This document shows positions 18,323 through 27,111 of a stretch of DNA of 64,000 nt, one piece after another. Within the stretch, counting starts at the first letter, position 1. Every line of letters starts with the position of its first letter. This stretch comes from an uncultured Bacteroidota bacterium (GTDB lineage Bacteria > Bacteroidota > Bacteroidia > Flavobacteriales > Flavobacteriaceae), in the NCBI GenBank assembly GCA_913062555.1, contig CAJXVU010000004.1:83422-147421 (forward strand), in the 5' to 3' direction. Below the pieces are notes generated by a model that was not told the origin of the DNA, ran no database searches, and saw nothing but the letters and a program-made list of their open reading frames with translations. A program made the translations under genes and the position numbers.

Positions 18323-19242
18323 TGAAGAAGTATTTAATTTCAATTGTTGGTCCAACGGCTATTGGGAAAACCGCACTGAGCATAAAATTAGCCCAACATT
18401 ATAATACCGAAATTATCTCAGCAGATTCAAGACAGTTTTTTAAAGAAATGCAAATTGGTACCGCTGCTCCTAATTCAAGTGAGTTAGAACAGGCAAAACA
18501 TCATTTTATTCATCATAAATCAATAGAACAAGCGTATAGTGTTGGTAGTTATGAAAAAGAGGCTATAACTTGTTTAGACACCTTATTTCAAACTAAAGAT
18601 ATTGTAGTGCTTGTTGGTGGTTCGGGTTTGTATGTCGATGCGATTACCAAAGGTCTTGATGAATTCCCAAAGATAGACCCTAGCATTAGAGCAGATTTAA
18701 ATGATCAATTAGAAACTAATGGACTTGTCTCATTGCAAGAACAACTTAAGAAGTTAGATATAATTAGTTATAATACCATTGCCATAGATAATCCTCACCG
18801 AGTTATTCGAGCCTTAGAAATATGCATAGGTACAAATAAACCCTATTCTAGTTTTCTAAATAAAGAAAAATCTAAACGAAATTTCCAAACCATTACAATA
18901 GGTCTAACTGCTGATCGCGAAATCATTTATAATCGAATTAATCAGAGGGTGGATATTATGATGGCTGAAGGCTTATTGAATGAAGCCAAAACGCTCATAG
19001 AAAAGCAAGCATTAAATGCGTTAAATACTGTTGGATATAAAGAACTATTTAAATATTTTAAAAATGAATGGCCTTTAGATTTTTCAGTTTCGGAAATAAA
19101 GAAGAATACGCGTCGATTTGCTAAACGTCAACTCACTTGGTTTAAAAAGAATCAAGCCACTTTATGGTTTGATTATAAGGATCAAATTGACAAAATTATA
19201 AATGCTATAGATCAAGAAATTAATAAACAAAAAACCAACTAA
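18322..19242 (+). CDS. miaA: tRNA dimethylallyltransferase MiaA
   Basis: MiaA adds a dimethylallyl group to A37 of tRNAs that read codons starting with U. The product is 306 aa. The P-loop is GPTAIGKTALSIKLA, followed by IISADSRQFFKEM (DSRQ substrate motif), VLVGGSGLYVDAITKGLDEFP, DNPHRVIRALEI, and NTRRFAKRQLTWFKK near the C-terminus. The ORF track starts at 18301. I chose ATG 18322, directly before KKYLISIVGPTA, because it overlaps the upstream stop by one base as expected for coupled genes. It converges on rprY. Confidence 0.95.
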   Translation: MKKYLISIVGPTAIGKTALSIKLAQHYNTEIISADSRQFFKEMQIGTAAPNSSELEQAKHHFIHHKSIEQAYSVGSYEKEAITCLDTLFQTKDIVVLVGGSGLYVDAITKGLDEFPKIDPSIRADLNDQLETNGLVSLQEQLKKLDIISYNTIAIDNPHRVIRALEICIGTNKPYSSFLNKEKSKRNFQTITIGLTADREIIYNRINQRVDIMMAEGLLNEAKTLIEKQALNALNTVGYKELFKYFKNEWPLDFSVSEIKKNTRRFAKRQLTWFKKNQATLWFDYKDQIDKIINAIDQEINKQKTN

Positions 19243-19266
19243 TTATATAAATTAGCTGGATTTTTA
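19235..19266 (+). terminator. Candidate terminator after miaA
   Basis: CCAACTAATT, a 4-nt loop and AAATTAGCTGG form an imperfect stem that begins over the miaA stop region and runs into ATTTTT. It lies in the short space between convergent miaA and rprY. The stem is AT-rich, so support is moderate. Confidence 0.45.
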
Positions 19267-19291
19267 GCATTAACAACTTAAAAATATTTTA

Positions 19292-20002
19292 CTATGCTTT
19301 TTGATTTACTACTAATCTAAAGCCTTCGCCATGTATGTTTAAAATTTCTACATTTTCATCTACTTTTAAATACTTACGTAATTTTGCGATGTATACATCC
19401 ATACTTCTAGATGTAAAATAATTATCGTCTCGCCATATTTTGGTTAAGGCTAATTCACGTGGCATTAAATCATTTTCATGCAAGGCCAATAAACGTAATA
19501 ATTCATTTTCTTTAGGAGACAGTTTTGAAGGTTCTCCCCCTTTATGTCTTAAAAAACGCAACTTAGAATTTAAATGAAACTGACCAATTTCAAACTCAAA
19601 TTGCTTGCTATCTGCAACACTATCTGTAGCTTTACGTTGAATAATGGCCTTAATTTTCATCAATAATACTTCACTATCAAAAGGCTTATTTAGATAATCA
19701 TCTGCCCCTACTTTATAACCTTTTAAAACATCTTCTTTCATTGCTTTAGCAGTTAAGAAAATGATAGGTACATCAGCATTTTTCTCACGAATCTCTTTAG
19801 CCAAAGTAAAGCCATCTTTATAAGGCATCATGACATCTAGGATGCATAAATCGTAATCATCTTTTTTAAATTTCTCAAAGCCTTCCATACCATTTTTAGC
19901 ATGAACAACATCATAATCGTTCATAGTTAAATAGTCTTTTAAAACAGTTCCAAAATTTGGATCATCTTCAACTAAAAGTATTTTCTTGTTTTGTTCTTCC
20001 AT
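19292..20002 (-). CDS. rprY: OmpR-family response regulator, RprY-type
   Basis: The product is 236 aa. The receiver domain has the acidic pair EDDPNF, the phospho-acceptor Asp in LCILDVMMPYKDG near residue 54, Thr/Ala in FLTAKA and Lys in DDYLNKPF. The C-terminal winged-helix DNA-binding domain includes LSPKENELLRLLALHEN and TSRSMDVYIAKLRKYLK. It lies 7 bp downstream of the histidine kinase gene and forms a pair with it. Name and pairing follow the Bacteroidota RprXY system. Direct targets are not known from the sequence. Confidence 0.9.
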   Translation of the reverse strand: MEEQNKKILLVEDDPNFGTVLKDYLTMNDYDVVHAKNGMEGFEKFKKDDYDLCILDVMMPYKDGFTLAKEIREKNADVPIIFLTAKAMKEDVLKGYKVGADDYLNKPFDSEVLLMKIKAIIQRKATDSVADSKQFEFEIGQFHLNSKLRFLRHKGGEPSKLSPKENELLRLLALHENDLMPRELALTKIWRDDNYFTSRSMDVYIAKLRKYLKVDENVEILNIHGEGFRLVVNQKA

Positions 20003-20009
20003 AATTATA

Positions 20010-21581
20010 TTATGATATTAATGGTAATTTTATTATAAAGGTACTACCCTTTCCTTTTTCGCTTTCTACAGTTACATGACCATGATGGTCATCAACAATT
20101 CTTTTGACATAAGCTAAGCCTAAACCATGGCCTTTTACATTATGTACATCACCAGTGTGTTCTCTATAAAATTTTTCGAACACCTTTTTTTGAACGATTT
20201 TTGACATCCCGTTCCCTTGGTCTTTTATTTTTAACAAAATGCTATTTCCAACATTTTCCGTATATAAATCAATTTTTGGTTCTTCATTAGAATACTTTAC
20301 TGCATTGTCTAACATATTTACTATAACGTTAGTAAAGTGAGTTTCATTGGCCAACACATCAGAATTCAAAGCTTCCAAATGTGTGTTTATATAACCATTT
20401 CTATTTTCTACAATCAAGTGGATGTGTGCCACTGCATCAGTTACAAGATCATGTAATACAACTTTATCTTTACTAATATTAAGTTCGTTCTTTTCAAGTT
20501 TAGATATTCTCAATACATTTTCTACCTGCGCATGCATTCGTTTATTTTCCTCTTTTATCATTTTTAAATAGCGCTTCACTCTATCTTCATCACCAATTAC
20601 TTTAGGATTCCTTATGGCATCTAAAGCTAAATTTATAGTGGCTATGGGTGTTTTAAACTCATGGGTCATATTATTAATAAAGTCCGTCTTAATCTGCGAT
20701 ATTTGACGTTGCTTTCTCAATTGATATATGGCACTTGTATAGGCTACAATAATGATAATAGTAAAAATTATAGACAACATTGTCATTCCCAATATAGACG
20801 ATAATATAAATTTATTTCGTTCTGGAAAATTGATATATAATCTATAATTACTCTCTTCATTATTATCTAAAAAAACCTTTATCCCCAATGTAGATTTTAT
20901 TCCAATTTCAAAGTTGGCAGATTGCACCTTTGTAGCAAGATCTTTACTATAAATGGCAAACTCATATCCGATATCAATATTCTCTTCATTCAGTTTTTTA
21001 TCTAATAGATTCTCAATTTCTTTAGCAGAAACACGTAAATGAATTGGTAATCTTGCAGCTAAATCTTTATGAGAGGTTTCAAAAATAATTTCTTCACGAC
21101 GAGATACCTCTCCTAATTTCAGTAATCGTTCTTCTGGAGTTACATTTGAATTAGGTTCAATATTTACATCTTTATAAATTTGAGTTTCTCGTTCATTGGT
21201 TAATCGTATTACATTGATACTATCTGAACTTATGTCAAAGAACGATGGTATTTTAAAATTCTCTTCTAAAATTCCATTTCTATAGGTAATGGTTTCATTA
21301 GAATCTATATCATCCTGAATGACGTATAAATTTCTAATTGCTGTTGTATCTCCTTCAATAAAGCCTGTTTCTCTTAATGCTTCAAACTTTAAAACATACT
21401 TTAGGTATTCTTTTTCTTGAATAGCATTAGACGTAAAACCAAGGGCTTTTTTAACTTTATAGGTAAATTGAGCCTCTTCATTTTCAACTGTATTTTTAAT
21501 AAAATAAGCTTGCACAAAAATTATACCAACAAGTGATAAACTCATTAATACAACCAATATGCCAAATATCTTTTTACTCAT
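20010..21581 (-). CDS. rprX: Sensor histidine kinase, RprX-type
   Basis: The product is 523 aa. TM1 is ILVVLMSLSLVGIIFVQAYFI (residues 7-27), then a periplasmic sensor of about 230 residues, then TM2 (SILGMTMLSIIFTIIIIVAY). The cytoplasmic part has the H-box FINNMTHEFKTPIATI, N-box VIVNMLDNAVKYSNEEP, G1 KDQGNGM and G2 GHGLGLAYVKRI. It probably phosphorylates the adjacent RprY. The upstream 80 bp holds four GTTAAA/TTTAAC copies and a TTAACA-N4-TGTTAA inverted repeat, suggestive of autoregulation, plus a TAatTTTG box 4 nt before the ATG. Confidence 0.92.
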   Translation of the reverse strand: MSKKIFGILVVLMSLSLVGIIFVQAYFIKNTVENEEAQFTYKVKKALGFTSNAIQEKEYLKYVLKFEALRETGFIEGDTTAIRNLYVIQDDIDSNETITYRNGILEENFKIPSFFDISSDSINVIRLTNERETQIYKDVNIEPNSNVTPEERLLKLGEVSRREEIIFETSHKDLAARLPIHLRVSAKEIENLLDKKLNEENIDIGYEFAIYSKDLATKVQSANFEIGIKSTLGIKVFLDNNEESNYRLYINFPERNKFILSSILGMTMLSIIFTIIIIVAYTSAIYQLRKQRQISQIKTDFINNMTHEFKTPIATINLALDAIRNPKVIGDEDRVKRYLKMIKEENKRMHAQVENVLRISKLEKNELNISKDKVVLHDLVTDAVAHIHLIVENRNGYINTHLEALNSDVLANETHFTNVIVNMLDNAVKYSNEEPKIDLYTENVGNSILLKIKDQGNGMSKIVQKKVFEKFYREHTGDVHNVKGHGLGLAYVKRIVDDHHGHVTVESEKGKGSTFIIKLPLIS

Positions 21582-21597
21582 TGTTCAAAATTAATAT

Positions 21598-21663
21598 TTT
21601 AACATTTAGCATTACTGCCATTTAACCTTACATTAACACAAATGTTAAAATTTATAGTTTAAC
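21598..21663. promoter_or_regulatory. GTTAAA/TTTAAC cluster upstream of rprX
   Basis: Copies of TTTAAC start at 21598, 21621 and 21658, and GTTAAA at 21644. The 21598 and 21621 copies are 23 bp apart. Inside lies TTAACA-CAAA-TGTTAA (21633-21648), a perfect 6-bp inverted repeat. The cluster runs from just upstream of the rprX start into the 3' end of coaE. An autoregulatory operator for the response regulator is inference. Confidence 0.35.
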
Positions 21664-22246
21664 AAATGCTTTTAAGAATTTTTTGGTGTATTTCCATTAC
21701 TTGTTGAGCTGTATCAATCAAATCAATATTAATAATAACATATTGTGATAACGCAATCTTTTTGGCATCATCCCATTGATTATTAATAACTGCTTTAATA
21801 CTTTGGGAAGTAGAGTCATCGCGCTCAATAACTCGTTGTATTCTAAGGGTTTCTGGAGCTGTAACAGTAATTATTTCATCACAACTTCGATAAGCCCCGT
21901 TTTCAAATAAAATTGCAGTTTCTTTTATTATATATGGGGATGATTGTATTGCTACCCATTTTTTAAAATGTCGTCCTACTTTTGGATGTACAATTGCATT
22001 AATCTCCTCAAGTAGTTTCTTATTATTAAATATACGATCTGCTATAAATGGTTTATTTAATTCATTATTAATATAAGATTGTTCCCCTAGTAGTGTAATT
22101 AGCTGCCGCTTTATAACTTTAGAGTTACTCATTAACTTTTTAGCCTCAAAATCTGCAATATAAATTGGTATTCCCAGATCCTGGAACATTTTAGCGACCG
22201 TAGTTTTCCCACTACCTATACCTCCCGTTATTCCTATTATTTTCAC
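21659..22246 (-). CDS. coaE: Dephospho-CoA kinase
   Basis: CoaE phosphorylates the ribose 3'-OH of dephospho-CoA with ATP, the last step of coenzyme A synthesis. The product is 195 aa, the usual length. The P-loop GITGGIGSGKTTVAKMF starts at residue 5. The family motifs IYIADFEAKKLM (substrate Asp) and IVHPKVGRHFKKW follow, with QRVIERDDSTSQSI in the lid region. The start is GTG at 22246. coaBC, an earlier CoA gene, lies at 29737-30951. It shares an operon with ybbR, the glycosyltransferase and probably rprXY. Confidence 0.94.
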   Translation of the reverse strand: MKIIGITGGIGSGKTTVAKMFQDLGIPIYIADFEAKKLMSNSKVIKRQLITLLGEQSYINNELNKPFIADRIFNNKKLLEEINAIVHPKVGRHFKKWVAIQSSPYIIKETAILFENGAYRSCDEIITVTAPETLRIQRVIERDDSTSQSIKAVINNQWDDAKKIALSQYVIINIDLIDTAQQVMEIHQKILKSIC

Positions 22247-22299
22247 AAAATTAATTTTTACTTAGTCAGTAATTGTATAGTATCCTAGAACCAATAGTT

Positions 22300-23259
22300 T
22301 CATTCTACTATAATATACTCAATTCTTTTCACTTGCAATTTGGAATTTTTAACCAAGTCTGGTTGTTGTACTATTTTAGGAATAAGATAAGAGTCTTGAA
22401 CATTAAGTGTATTATAATCGCATTCTACAATAAAGCTAGCTGAAGAAATACTGTTAAAATTGCTCAAACTTGTATAGTAAATTACTGGAACTACTTTTGG
22501 ATAGTATTTAACCTGAATGCCGTTAGGAACGTTAATCACATTAATTGGAACGTCAATTGTACCTTCTGTGAACTTTTCCACAGCACCTGACACCTCAATA
22601 CTTTCATGTGAATACTTCAAATCCTGATCTTTTTTTGGAAGTTTCAACTTTACATTAGTCAAAATATTTGAATTGATATTTTCTAATAACAAGAGTTCAG
22701 TAAATATTTCAGAAATTGAATCTGTCAAAATTTTTGGACCTATGACTTTTATCGAGTCTGGTACTAAATTAAATGTTTCTGTTAAATCAAATCCCGATAA
22801 AAATTTTATATCAGAATTTAGTACAAGTGGAACTTTCTTTACTGTATTACGATCATACCTAAACCGAAGCGTATCAGGATTAATATTTTCAATTTTTACA
22901 TTGGGATCAAACTGATTAATCACATTTGACAATTCTCGTTTTTCTATCCAATTAAAATGTGTTGGTGTTTTATCAAGATTTTTAAAATCGATGTCTATTG
23001 TTGGCGATGAAAAATAATATTTAATATGCTTAAATCCGTAAGTTGTTAAGGTAATGCGAATGACATTAGTAGAATCTTTAATTACCACCATATCTTCAGG
23101 CACATTTAAAGCATTAATGTTAAACAGAAAAGTTTGTGTATAATCTCTAGAAAGCTTTGTCAAGAGTGAAAACAATACAGCTATTAAAATGAACAGGGCA
23201 AATACATTGGCTCTCTTACTTTTAAAATAGGGGATTATTTTACGATTTAATACACTCAT
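22300..23259 (-). CDS. YbbR-domain (CdaR-like) membrane-anchored protein
   Basis: The product is 319 aa. One N-terminal transmembrane segment (ANVFALFILIAVLFSLLTKL, residues 18-37) is followed by an extracytoplasmic region of beta-rich YbbR-like repeats, for example VPLVLNSDIKFLSGFDLT with PDSIKVIGPKILTDSISE, and VPINVINVPNGIQVKYYPKVVPV. In Firmicutes, YbbR/CdaR proteins regulate the diadenylate cyclase CdaA, but no cyclase gene is in this window. The gene overlaps the upstream glycosyltransferase by 4 bp (ATGA) and precedes coaE. Confidence 0.82.
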   Translation of the reverse strand: MSVLNRKIIPYFKSKRANVFALFILIAVLFSLLTKLSRDYTQTFLFNINALNVPEDMVVIKDSTNVIRITLTTYGFKHIKYYFSSPTIDIDFKNLDKTPTHFNWIEKRELSNVINQFDPNVKIENINPDTLRFRYDRNTVKKVPLVLNSDIKFLSGFDLTETFNLVPDSIKVIGPKILTDSISEIFTELLLLENINSNILTNVKLKLPKKDQDLKYSHESIEVSGAVEKFTEGTIDVPINVINVPNGIQVKYYPKVVPVIYYTSLSNFNSISSASFIVECDYNTLNVQDSYLIPKIVQQPDLVKNSKLQVKRIEYIIVE

Positions 23260-24269
23260 TGTTTTATTTTAAAAAATAAATTTGGAAACTGTTGTTCAAC
23301 ATCTTTATTAGAAACAAATAATAGTATGGTAGATTTTAAAAAACCATAGCCATAGCCAAAAAATTGAATAGCAACTGCAAGCAAAGAGAACAACGCAACT
23401 TTTAAATTTGTCGTTTTAATCAAAGCTAGCAAAAAGCAACTCATGAAATATATGCCATAAATTTTTAACGGTAAATTAAATCCGATTAATGCAAGTATAA
23501 CAGCGCTAATGAGCCCTAAGTTAAACAAGCTAGGAAACCAATATGTAAGTTTTCTTGTTTCGGGATGCCATCGATTCAAAATAGGTCTAACCGATCCAAA
23601 TTTATATACTTGTTTATAAAACTTAGACCAAGAAATTCTTCGCTTATGATATACATATGCTTCGGGAATTAGTCTTGTTTTAAATCCTAATTTATTAAGT
23701 CGTATCGATAAATCTGGGTCTTCTCCTGGATGTATTCTACCAAACCCTTGTGTAGCTTCAAATGTCTCTTTAGAGATTCCCATATTAAAACTTCTAGGCT
23801 CAAATTTATTAACGCTAGATTTATTTCCCCTAATTCCTCCTGTAGTTATAAAAGATGTCATTGCAAAATTAATGGCTTTCTGGATATTACTAAAGGAATG
23901 GTGAGCTGCGTCAGGACCTCCAAAACAATCTATATACTCTGAATTTAAACTTTCCAAGACTTTATTTAAATATTGCTCTGGCAAAACGCAGTCCGAATCC
24001 AATATTATAAAATAATTGCCTTTGGCTGCACGCATTCCAAAGTTTCTGGAATCTCCAGGCCCCGAGTTTTCCTTAAAAAAATAAGAAATATTTAACCGAT
24101 CCTCAAAGCTATCCACAACGCTTTTAGAAGTTATAGTAGAACCATCTTCAATAATTACTATTTCAAAATCCTTCGCGCCACTTAAAGTCTCAAAACTTTC
24201 AAGTAATTCTTTTGCCTCGTCTGGTCGATTATAAATAGGAATAATAAAAGAAATATTATTTGCTGTCAT
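23256..24269 (-). CDS. Family 2 glycosyltransferase with C-terminal membrane segments
   Basis: The product is 337 aa. The GT-A domain opens with ISFIIPIYNRPDEAKELLESF, carries the nucleotide-sugar metal motif LDSDCVLP near residue 93, and an acceptor-region GEDPDLSIRLNKLGF. Two or three hydrophobic stretches follow (LFNLGLISAVILALIGF, IYGIYFMSCFLLALI, and a third near residue 305), so the enzyme is probably membrane bound. The acceptor is unknown. A TAtcTTTG box lies 6 nt before the ATG and may be the operon's promoter. It overlaps ybbR. Confidence 0.87.
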   Translation of the reverse strand: MTANNISFIIPIYNRPDEAKELLESFETLSGAKDFEIVIIEDGSTITSKSVVDSFEDRLNISYFFKENSGPGDSRNFGMRAAKGNYFIILDSDCVLPEQYLNKVLESLNSEYIDCFGGPDAAHHSFSNIQKAINFAMTSFITTGGIRGNKSSVNKFEPRSFNMGISKETFEATQGFGRIHPGEDPDLSIRLNKLGFKTRLIPEAYVYHKRRISWSKFYKQVYKFGSVRPILNRWHPETRKLTYWFPSLFNLGLISAVILALIGFNLPLKIYGIYFMSCFLLALIKTTNLKVALFSLLAVAIQFFGYGYGFLKSTILLFVSNKDVEQQFPNLFFKIKQ

Positions 24270-24320
24270 AGCTCACAAAGATAATTATTCCATAAATATA
24301 AGTACCCTAAATATTTTGTA

Positions 24321-24353
24321 ATAAAAAACCTCGCTAAATAAATTAGCGAGGTT
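24321..24353 (-). terminator. Intrinsic terminator after the T9SS-protein gene
   Basis: AACCTCGCTAA and TTAGCGAGGTT form an 11-bp perfect stem with a 5-nt loop. Read on the minus strand it is followed by TTTTTTAT, the expected U-tract. It lies 23 bp beyond the stop at 24376 and insulates the glycosyltransferase operon. Confidence 0.85.
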
Positions 24354-24375
24354 AAATAAATTAATTATAATTTAA

Positions 24376-25920
24376 TTATCGTTTTATAATTTGTTTTGTT
24401 TCGGTAATACCATTAATTGTAACTCGTACAAAATATGCTCCCGTATTTAAGCTAGACATATCTATCTCACTAGTTAATTTATTAGGTGCTAAACGAATTA
24501 CTTCCTGACCTAGCATATTGTAAATTGAAACATTTTCAATAGTGCTCTGTGCTTTTAAATTAAGAGTAGTATTCACCGGGTTAGGGTAAAATTTGAATTT
24601 GTTTATCTCAACATTTTCAACTGCAAGTGGTGGAGAATCTGGAGACCAAACTTTAATTGTAAAGTTCCCATTATCCACATAATTTGCGTGGTTTGTTGGA
24701 TAAAAATTAAATACTCTCACATAATAAGTATCTCCTACCGTTAAACCTGTTGCGTTAATTTCTTCAAAAGAACTCGTCGTCCCTGCATTTGCATCAATAC
24801 AAATTACGACAACTGGAGTATCTCCACATGCATTTGAATATAAAACTGCAACACCATCAAAGTTTAAGTCGAATCTAATATTAACATTAGCTGTTTTGGC
24901 AACAAAAGAATACCAAACATCCTCTTCAGGAGTTCCTGTACATTCTGCAGCAATTCCAGAATCAGAAGAATCATCAATAGTACCATTAGTTGGGGTCGCT
25001 GCATCTGCATCAACAGTATCAGTTTCTTGTACAATAACCGTAGCATCTGTACATTCATCATTAGTTGGTGCTGTTGAAAATGTGTATGGTCCAGACCAAG
25101 CACTAGTATCTCCTCCAGTACAATCAGCTCTAACATAAACATCATAGGTATTACTTGCTGTCAAGCTTGAAAAATCATGAGTTCTATTTGGTGTAATCCC
25201 TGAAGCTGTAGCGGTTCCTGTTGGGGATCCACCTCCGGTGTTATCAACGAGTTCAACATCCCATAAAGTTTCTGTACCACCTGGTCCAGAACTCCAATTA
25301 AAAGTAGCTCCTGTCGCAGTAACACTTGCAAAGGTTCCGGCTGTTGGTTCAACACATGATGGTGGTTCTCTAACCAATACATCGTCAACAAACCATTGTG
25401 ATTTATCGGCTGCTTCATATTCATAAGCGATATAAACGGTTGCGTTTACAGGTAAGGTATAAGGACCTTTAATCCCCCAAGACTCTGCACCTGTAGCACT
25501 AGACAACAATACCCAAGTGGCAGTATTTAAATTAGCTCCGTTGTAATCTATAGAATAGTATACATTATTTACTGCAGGGGTAACAGCAAATTTTAAACTT
25601 TCATAATACGTTAATTCTGGAGCTGTTGCTCCTGATAAGTTCATAACTGGTGAAATTAACCATCGATGCTTATTTACTTCAGCACCTCCAACTTCTCCAA
25701 CAAAAAAATCGTCGAACCAAGCAGATTTTGTTCCCGAATTTGCTCTTGCGCTTGTGGCAGCCCATGTATAGGCACCAGCGGTAACATCATTATTAGCTCC
25801 AGCAGGATCGGTCCACCCTGTTGGCAAAAAACTACCTTCGAATCCTTCAGTCAGGTAGGTTTGGGCAAATAAAGCAGATGAACATGCAAGCATGGTAATT
25901 AATAGCGTAATTTTTTTCAT
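24376..25920 (-). CDS. Secreted T9SS cargo with choice-of-anchor J and fibronectin III domains
   Basis: The product is 514 aa. The signal peptide is MKKITLLITMLACSSALFAQ. The N-terminal adhesin-like/choice-of-anchor J domain (GFEGSFLPTGWT through VDDVLV, about residues 24-185) is followed by a fibronectin III domain (GATFNWSSGPGGTETLWDV to GPYTFSTAP) and a pre-peptidase-like beta domain with Asp-rich loops (DECTDATVIV to FTIKVW). The C-terminal type A sorting domain is clear: KFYPNPVNTTLNL, IYNMLGQEV, GAYFVRV and TKQIIKR. It should be exported by Sec, then by T9SS to the surface or medium. Ligand unknown. Confidence 0.88.
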   Translation of the reverse strand: MKKITLLITMLACSSALFAQTYLTEGFEGSFLPTGWTDPAGANNDVTAGAYTWAATSARANSGTKSAWFDDFFVGEVGGAEVNKHRWLISPVMNLSGATAPELTYYESLKFAVTPAVNNVYYSIDYNGANLNTATWVLLSSATGAESWGIKGPYTLPVNATVYIAYEYEAADKSQWFVDDVLVREPPSCVEPTAGTFASVTATGATFNWSSGPGGTETLWDVELVDNTGGGSPTGTATASGITPNRTHDFSSLTASNTYDVYVRADCTGGDTSAWSGPYTFSTAPTNDECTDATVIVQETDTVDADAATPTNGTIDDSSDSGIAAECTGTPEEDVWYSFVAKTANVNIRFDLNFDGVAVLYSNACGDTPVVVICIDANAGTTSSFEEINATGLTVGDTYYVRVFNFYPTNHANYVDNGNFTIKVWSPDSPPLAVENVEINKFKFYPNPVNTTLNLKAQSTIENVSIYNMLGQEVIRLAPNKLTSEIDMSSLNTGAYFVRVTINGITETKQIIKR

Positions 25921-26069
25921 GTGTATTCAATTTAGTTAAGTTTATTTTCGATTTATTAAATTTATAGCAAAATGATGATTATTAGCACATTAATCGTTAA
26001 AATATAAAATATTCACGTTGAACAGATTAACAATTAAATGGTGTGTAAATAACCCAATACTAATGTAAT

Positions 26070-26100
26070 AAAAAAAACCTTGCAAATTGCAAGGTTTTTA
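26070..26100 (-). terminator. Terminator after fabI, symmetrical
   Basis: AAAAACCTTGC and GCAAGGTTTTT form a stem around AAATT. Read on the minus strand it is followed by a run of T (complement of 26070-26077), 25 bp past the fabI stop. A-tracts on one side and T-tracts on the other make it potentially bidirectional. Confidence 0.8.
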
Positions 26101-26124
26101 ATTAGAGCATTATCGTTAATATGC

Positions 26125-26940
26125 TTATTCTTCCATGAAATTTTCCATAACCTCGTTACTGACACCCATATTGCTAAAACCGCCATCATTAAAGAGGTTT
26201 TGAAGCGTTACTCGTTTTGTTAAATCACTAAATAAGGATACTGTATAATTTGCACAATCTATTGCTGTAGCATTTCCTAATGGAGACATTTTATCTGCAT
26301 AAGCAATAAATCCATCAAATCCTTTAACACCTTGACCAGCAGTTGTTGGCGTAGGTGATTGAGAAATTGTATTCACTCTTACTTTTTTGTCTTTCCCAAA
26401 GAAATAGCCAAAACTACGAGCAATACTTTCTAAATAGGCTTTATTATCAGCCATGTCATTATAATCAGGAAACACACGCTGAGCTGCCATATAAGTTAGT
26501 GCAACTATACTTCCCCACTCGTTCATTGCATCGTTTTTATATAAGGTTTGCATTACTTTATGAAATGACATTGCAGAAACATCAGTTCCTTTTTGAGTCC
26601 AATCATAATTTTGGTTGGTATAAGCATTTCCTTTTCTAACATTCACAGACATTCCAATTGAATGTAAAACAAAATCAATTTTACCACCTAAAATTTCCAT
26701 AGACTGCTCTACCAAATTTTGCAAATCTTCTAAAGAAGTTGCATCGGCTGGAATAATTTGAGAACCTGTTTTTTCTGCAAGATCCTTAATTTGTCCCATT
26801 CTCATAGCAATTGGCGCATTTGTAAGAACAAATTCACCGCCTTCTTCATGTACTCGTTCTGCTGTTTTCCAAGCTATCGAATTGGCATCTAAGGCACCAA
26901 ATATGATTCCCTTTTTTCCTTTTAATAAATTGTATGACAT
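26125..26940 (-). CDS. fabI: Enoyl-[acyl-carrier-protein] reductase FabI
   Basis: FabI performs the last reduction of each fatty-acid elongation cycle (trans-2-enoyl-ACP to acyl-ACP, NADH). The product is 271 aa. The atypical nucleotide-binding start GIIFGALDANSIAWKTA, LHSIGMSV, and the Tyr-x6-Lys signature PDYNDMADNKAYLE are all visible. A TAtcTTTG -7-like box lies upstream, giving a leader of about 50 nt. It is followed by an intrinsic terminator and preceded by recN, probably as its own transcription unit. Confidence 0.94.
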   Translation of the reverse strand: MSYNLLKGKKGIIFGALDANSIAWKTAERVHEEGGEFVLTNAPIAMRMGQIKDLAEKTGSQIIPADATSLEDLQNLVEQSMEILGGKIDFVLHSIGMSVNVRKGNAYTNQNYDWTQKGTDVSAMSFHKVMQTLYKNDAMNEWGSIVALTYMAAQRVFPDYNDMADNKAYLESIARSFGYFFGKDKKVRVNTISQSPTPTTAGQGVKGFDGFIAYADKMSPLGNATAIDCANYTVSLFSDLTKRVTLQNLFNDGGFSNMGVSNEVMENFMEE

Positions 26941-27111
26941 GTTATAATTGGTTTATATTTAAGTTATTTGAAGTGGCAAAGATAATATTAAATTAAGAAT
27001 TTTAATAAATTCTGTTATTCAGATTTTAATATTACATAATTGTTACTAAAATAGAATAAGGAAATGAAACTTTTGAATCAAAATTAATGGTCAAAATAGT
27101 CTATTAATATC

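Noticed and set aside
24864-25424. Several long ORFs on both strands inside the T9SS-protein gene
   Set aside because: They are frame shadows. The 24376-25920 frame has a signal peptide, recognisable domains and a sorting signal, while the others are repetitive and matchless.
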